Shown piece by piece: positions 15,393 to 18,809 of a DNA stretch of 18,809 nt. The notes beneath the pieces are model-generated. The model ran no database searches. It worked only from the letters and a program-made list of their open reading frames with translations, and was not told where the DNA came from. Made by a program: the position numbers and the translations under genes. Source of the stretch: Syntrophomonadaceae bacterium (GTDB lineage: Bacteria > Bacillota_D > Dethiobacteria > DTU022); contig PXFD01000107.1 in the NCBI GenBank assembly GCA_003564505.1, positions 1 to 18,809 on the forward strand, in the 5' to 3' direction. The stretch's first letter is position 1. Each line of letters opens with the position of its first letter.

Positions 15393-16502
15393 TTAAAAAC
15401 TATTTTTTATAATACCGCCACCGATAACTTCATCACCCAGATAAAAAACAGCCGATTGGCCGGGAGTTACCGCTTTCTGCTTATGCTCGAAAATAACTCT
15501 TACGGTATTATTCTCGGGAGGATAAATAGTAGCGGAAACAGGACTGGCCTTATAACGAACCTTTACATCTACTGCTAATGGTGCTTCGGGTGCACTACCC
15601 GAAATAAAATTAATATTCTCCGCTAACAGCCCGTTGCACTGAGTATTTTTAGCACTGCCTACAACAATCTTGTTATTTTTTGCATCAATACTAACAACGT
15701 AAAGCGGTTCCGGAGAAGTTATCCCCAGGCCTTTACGCTGACCAACTGTATAGTAAGCAATGCCATTGTGCCGGCCAAGGATTTCCCCATCAATGGAAAC
15801 AATATCACCAGGCCTGGTAGCATCGGAACAGGATCTCTCCATAAAAGAACGATAATCATTGTCAGGTATAAAACAAATTTCCTGGCTGTCACTTTTTGAA
15901 GCAACCTTAAGATCATTAGATTGGGCCAGTTCTCGAATCTGCCTCTTTGTTTTCTCGCCAAGCGGAAATAATACAGCAGACAGTTCTTCCTGGCCTAAAG
16001 TATAAAGCATGTAACTTTGGTCTTTCTTTTGATCAAAACCTTTATACAGCCTGAAATACTGCAGATCAGGATCATATTCACTGCGCACATAGTGGCCGGT
16101 AGCCAGAAAATCAAAACCAAGTGCTATTGCTTTTTGAAGCATGGCAGAAAACTTGATCGTTCTATTACATTCAACGCAGGGGTTGGGAGTTCGGCCCTTT
16201 AGGTACTCTTCCGTAAAGTTGCAGACAACATTTTGATAAAACTCATCTTTCATATTGAAAACATAATGTGGTATGCCTATAGAATCAGCAACGCTGCGGG
16301 CATCGGCCACAGCATCAGCAGCGCAGCAGCTCCTGGATTCTTCACCGGCTGCCTGTTCCGCCTGCAGGTCTACCCAGAGACGCAATGTAACACCGGCAAC
16401 CTCATAACCTTGCTTTTTCAGAAGTAAGGCCGCTACAGAGCTATCAACACCTCCGCTCATGGCGACCATTACTTTTTTCCTTGTGCCGATTTCATTTTTC
16501 AT
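15393..16502 (-). CDS. mnmA: tRNA-specific 2-thiouridylase MnmA
   Basis: MnmA installs the 2-thio group on wobble U34 of tRNAs for Lys, Glu and Gln, using ATP and sulfur relayed from a cysteine desulfurase. The 369 residues contain the PP-loop AMSGGVDSS (14-22), the catalytic cysteine C109 in TPNPCVECN, the partner cysteine C210 in SQEICF, and the C-terminal PGQSAVFY barrel typical of the family. The ATG at 16502 is chosen by homology to usual N-termini; its ribosome site is weak. A TTG at 16535 would add 11 residues but also lacks a good site. A strong promoter lies just upstream, sharing its -10 with the divergent DUF401-type gene. No cysteine desulfurase gene is adjacent in the window, and a DUF418 remnant follows the stop. 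Confidence 0.95.
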   Translation of the reverse strand: MKNEIGTRKKVMVAMSGGVDSSVAALLLKKQGYEVAGVTLRLWVDLQAEQAAGEESRSCCAADAVADARSVADSIGIPHYVFNMKDEFYQNVVCNFTEEYLKGRTPNPCVECNRTIKFSAMLQKAIALGFDFLATGHYVRSEYDPDLQYFRLYKGFDQKKDQSYMLYTLGQEELSAVLFPLGEKTKRQIRELAQSNDLKVASKSDSQEICFIPDNDYRSFMERSCSDATRPGDIVSIDGEILGRHNGIAYYTVGQRKGLGITSPEPLYVVSIDAKNNKIVVGSAKNTQCNGLLAENINFISGSAPEAPLAVDVKVRYKASPVSATIYPPENNTVRVIFEHKQKAVTPGQSAVFYLGDEVIGGGIIKNSF

Positions 16503-16535
16503 AAAAATATAGTTTAGGCCACCCTCTACTATCAA

Positions 16536-16564
16536 TTGGTCCCGCTTTTATTATCCCCTATTAT
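16536..16564 (+). promoter_or_regulatory. candidate promoter of the DUF401-type gene
   Basis: On the plus strand TTGGTC (16536-16541) is followed by a 17-base spacer and TATTAT (16559-16564, 5 of 6 to consensus). Transcription would start near 16571, leaving a 36-base leader with the AGGTGGGG site. The -35 is weak. The -10 lies on the same bases as the mnmA -10 on the other strand. Confidence 0.4.
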
Positions 16565-16588
16565 AGTTTATGATATATCAAGTGACAA
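16560..16588 (-). promoter_or_regulatory. promoter of mnmA
   Basis: On the minus strand TTGTCA (16588-16583, 5 of 6), a 17-base spacer and a perfect TATAAT (16565-16560) form a strong sigma-A-type promoter. The start would be near 16553, about 50 bases before the ATG at 16502. It overlaps the divergent promoter, so polymerase binding on one strand should exclude the other. Confidence 0.65.
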
Positions 16589-16606
16589 CAAACAGGTGGG
16601 GTAATC

Positions 16607-17872
16607 TTGCTAAACCAGGTTGGATCTGTAACAGTTGAAGGCGCCGGAGTATTCATATCAATAATTTTAATTATAGCTTTAATCAGGCGTAAATGGCCGA
16701 TGTACTGGGCCCTGCTGTTCGCCATTTCAACCCTGGTTGTAACAAACGGTATATCAGCCATTGCAAATTTATCCATTTTACTTGAATCAATTACCAGCCA
16801 CACCGCTTTTTACCTCGTCTCAATGGTTTTATCCATCACCCTGCTTGGGCACCTGCACCGGGAAATCGGGGCAATGGAAAAAATGATCGGTAAACTGCGT
16901 TTATTAATCCGCGACTCACGAGCCCTTATAATCTTCTTGCCGGCAACCATATCGCTATTTTCCTCAGTGCCCGGCGGGGCGATTGTATCTGCTCCCATGG
17001 TTGAGGAAACAGGACGGGAGCTGAAAATGCCACCCCTGGAACAAGCTGTATCTAACATGGTTTACCGTCACCTGGTAGTCCTGATTACTCCTTTTAATGC
17101 CAGCCTGGTAATGGCCTCAGCCTTAAGCGGAATAAGCATTGCCGGGTTTTTAAGCTACACTGTGCCGGTAATCGCAGTTGTTTTTATTATAACCGCTATA
17201 ATTATTTACAGGCGTTACCCAAATTCGGTAAAAACCAATAGTACTGAAATTCAAAATAAGGGAACTACTGAAATCCTTTTAAATATAATATACCTGGCAT
17301 CCCCTTATCTTATAGCTATAACCCTTGGCCTTGCTGTTGGAGTATTCTTTCCCCTGGCCATCCTGGCCGGTCTAGCAGTTTGTCTCTTTATAGAAATACC
17401 TCGTGACAAAATCTGGCATACCTTGCAAAATAGAGTGGTTACCTTGTCCCAGGGAATTAACTGGTCCCTGGCTATCTCAACCCTGGCTATAGTCATTTAC
17501 AAAGATTTTATGCTCCAGGCTGAATCATTTCAGCAGTCAGTTCATTACCTGCTTGACATGGGAATACCCCTGTTATTGCTCATTATAATCTTGCCTTTTA
17601 TTACCGGCTTTATCACGGGCAATAATGCGGCAGCACTGGGCATATCTATGCCTATACTAATTCCCCTGCTGGGCCCGGAAATGATGTCGATGCGCTACCT
17701 GGGAATCTTATATTTAAGCTCCTATGCCGGCTATTTCGGTTCTCCCGTTCACTTATGTACTTATGTGACTAACGAATACTTCAAAACTCCCCTTTACGAC
17801 CTGATTAAGCATGTTAACGCATATGGCGGCCTTATGCTTGCGGTAGGCCTGCTTCTCGCCCTGTTATATTAA
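16607..17872 (+). CDS. DUF401-family integral membrane protein
   Basis: The 421-residue protein is largely hydrophobic, with about ten membrane segments in two halves separated by a hydrophilic loop (about 202-222). Signature stretches are SVPGGAIVSAPMVEE (120-134), LVVLITPFNASLVMA (156-170) and, in the second half, GFITGNNAAALGISMPI. These pseudo-repeated loops resemble ion-coupled anion or organic-acid transporters (GntP/DctM-like layout), but the family has no established substrate. The TTG at 16607 is supported by an AGGTGGGG site 5 bases upstream. It is the only intact gene on the plus strand, transcribed divergently from mnmA and convergently with the PrcB_C lipoprotein gene. Family assignment is from memory of the motif pattern and is likely rather than certain. 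Confidence 0.8.
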   Translation: MLNQVGSVTVEGAGVFISIILIIALIRRKWPMYWALLFAISTLVVTNGISAIANLSILLESITSHTAFYLVSMVLSITLLGHLHREIGAMEKMIGKLRLLIRDSRALIIFLPATISLFSSVPGGAIVSAPMVEETGRELKMPPLEQAVSNMVYRHLVVLITPFNASLVMASALSGISIAGFLSYTVPVIAVVFIITAIIIYRRYPNSVKTNSTEIQNKGTTEILLNIIYLASPYLIAITLGLAVGVFFPLAILAGLAVCLFIEIPRDKIWHTLQNRVVTLSQGINWSLAISTLAIVIYKDFMLQAESFQQSVHYLLDMGIPLLLLIIILPFITGFITGNNAAALGISMPILIPLLGPEMMSMRYLGILYLSSYAGYFGSPVHLCTYVTNEYFKTPLYDLIKHVNAYGGLMLAVGLLLALLY

Positions 17873-17940
17873 TATAAACGCAACTCATTCTACTGAAGAA
17901 AAATTTCGCTCCTGATCTCTTAGCCGGCCAGTTAATTTAT

Positions 17941-17986
17941 AAAAAAATGCAGGGGGTTAGTTAACACTTAATACAGTACCCCCTGC
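17941..17986 (-). terminator. rho-independent terminator of the PrcB_C lipoprotein gene
   Basis: A GC-rich 9-base stem, GCAGGGGGT (17949-17957) with ACCCCCTGC (17978-17986) and a 20-base loop, runs into seven T on the minus strand (17947-17941). It lies 24 bases after the lipoprotein stop. On the plus strand the following bases lack a T-run, so it serves the DUF401-type gene less well. Confidence 0.78.
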
Positions 17987-18010
17987 TTCAATCTTTAACA
18001 GCTATATTTT

Positions 18011-18454
18011 TTAGCGAACCGGTATTTCATTTACTGCTCCGGTTGCTACAAACTCCACCGGCAGATCCGGGTCTTCAATCATGGCCAGGTCGTAAGGATA
18101 GGTTAAAGCCTGGGTCACCATTTCATCTTCCGCCGGTTCGGTAAACTCTGCTGTCACAACAACCCTTTCATCCTGCACGGCAATATCTGTTATTTCAACA
18201 TCATAGCCACCGGTCGGCCTTTCTCCGTATGTTACCAGGAGGTATAATACTCCTTCGAGCTCGTAGGTCTGCCCTGCAAGTTCCTGCCTGGAATCTTCGA
18301 TCCACTCTTCTACCTCTGCCGGCAGTTGATCAGGCAAAGTAACCTCAACTCCTTCATCATTATCCGGCTCAGCCGGCAGTTGGTCCTGGCCGCATCCTGC
18401 AGCCACCAGGAATAATAGTGTAAGCAATAAGAGTAACCACTTCTGTTTAAGCAT
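18011..18454 (-). CDS. lipoprotein with PrcB_C-like protease-complex-inhibitor domain
   Basis: The 147-residue protein has a lipoprotein signal peptide with lipobox LVAAGC (lipidated C21), an acidic linker carrying DQLPAE twice (24-29 and 42-47), then a small beta-rich domain. The pattern GERPTGGYDVEI (77-88), paired strands VVVTAEFTEP and QALTYPYDLAMI (115-126) match the PrcB_C domain, found in a protein of the Treponema dentilisin protease complex. It would sit on the outer face of the cytoplasmic membrane; whether it inhibits or binds a protease here is not known. The ATG at 18454 has GGGGG 8-9 bases upstream. It is monocistronic, ends at its own terminator and is divergent from the MORN lipoprotein gene. 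Confidence 0.82.
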   Translation of the reverse strand: MLKQKWLLLLLTLLFLVAAGCGQDQLPAEPDNDEGVEVTLPDQLPAEVEEWIEDSRQELAGQTYELEGVLYLLVTYGERPTGGYDVEITDIAVQDERVVVTAEFTEPAEDEMVTQALTYPYDLAMIEDPDLPVEFVATGAVNEIPVR

Positions 18455-18507
18455 AAATTAAACCCCCTTTATTGATTAATAAAACAGTCACTTTACTTTC
18501 CTTTGTG

Positions 18508-18527
18508 TAATTAAAGACTAATTAAAG
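18508..18527. repeat. direct repeat in the divergent intergenic region
   Basis: TAATTAAAG occurs twice (18508-18516 and 18519-18527), separated by AC. The 11-base period is about one helical turn. It lies 54 bases before the PrcB_C gene start and about 105 bases before the MORN lipoprotein start, a plausible position for a regulator site. No factor can be named. Confidence 0.4.
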
Positions 18528-18631
18528 CTTTCTTTGGTTCCAGGTCAGGCAGCAAAAAGTAATATTTTCTAAAGCCTATTCATCTAGTATGGTAAAATAT
18601 ATATAGTAACCAGTATGAAAGGAGTAAAATT

Positions 18632-18809
18632 GTGAAGCCAGCCTTATTAGCAAGCATAATCGCAGCATGCCTGTTTTTTTCTGTTGCTTGTGATAACAAT
18701 AAAGTTGAACCTGAAGAAACAATAATTTTTGAAATGCCGGGTTGAATTGTCGGTGAATATAGCGGCGGCCTGAAAAACGGGGTGCCTCATGGAGAAGGTA
18801 CATGGGACA
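18632..18809 (+). pseudogene. MORN-repeat lipoprotein gene interrupted by an in-frame TGA (right edge)
   Basis: An AAAGGAG site (18618-18624) lies 7 bases before the GTG at 18632. The ORF encodes a lipoprotein signal peptide, MKPALLASIIAACLFFSVAC with C20 as the likely lipidated residue, and an acidic linker ending FEMPG. A TGA (18743-18745) is then reached. In the same frame, the next codons read IVGEYSGGLKNGVPHGEGTW, a clear MORN unit, up to the window end. Strong translation signals and an intact domain on both sides of a single stop suggest a recent nonsense change, a sequence error (TGG to TGA), or recoding. I see no obvious SECIS-like hairpin right after the TGA. The gene continues beyond base 18809, so its full repeat number is unknown. 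Confidence 0.72.

Noticed and set aside
18743..18745. Selenocysteine codon in the MORN lipoprotein
   Set aside because: No SECIS-like hairpin is evident immediately downstream, the context is not a redox motif and MORN proteins are not known selenoproteins. Kept only as a test to exclude.

Overview
The window reads as chromosomal DNA from a Gram-positive, probably anaerobic Bacillota (Clostridia-like). This is an inference from several signs: AT-rich intergenic DNA, strong Shine-Dalgarno sites (GGAGG type), frequent TTG starts, lipoprotein signal peptides, a sigma54-dependent sensor-regulator, a YqfO-type Nif3 protein with an inserted domain, a CoA-transferase and an XdhC-type molybdo-enzyme maturation factor. 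I see no rRNA, tRNA, transposase, phage gene or CRISPR array. Nearly everything lies on the minus strand. The exceptions are one DUF401-type membrane protein and a broken or recoded lipoprotein at the right edge.

Read in the minus-strand transcription direction, from the right: (i) a PrcB_C-type lipoprotein (18454-18011) ends at a terminator, convergent with the DUF401-type protein. (ii) mnmA (16502-15393) shares a -10 element with the divergent DUF401-type gene and is followed in frame by a 46-codon remnant of a DUF418 protein. (iii) A regulated promoter with two near-identical palindromes drives a tightly overlapped operon: a flippase-like membrane protein, then two paralogous methyltransferase-fold proteins with nicotianamine-synthase-like features. 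It ends at a bidirectional terminator near 12590. (iv) A CoA-transferase, an XdhC-family protein and a 5'-nucleotidase form a second operon. (v) D-amino-acid aminotransferase and Nif3 form a pair closed by a terminator. (vi) A zinc-ribbon coiled-coil protein, a TPR-like membrane protein, tatC and a 21-repeat MORN protein follow. (vii) The prolyl-tRNA editing gene proX is translationally coupled to a sigma54 sensor-regulator that runs off the left edge.

The most distinctive material is the operon at 12709-14983 with its double operator. It is a candidate metal-responsive or lipid/metabolite system, but its product is unknown. Next are the two MORN proteins at opposite ends of the window. One is a perfectly registered 21 x 23-residue cytosolic-looking protein. 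The other is a lipoprotein-headed gene with an in-frame TGA between signal peptide and MORN domain. The DUF418 tail fused in frame behind mnmA shows a past deletion.
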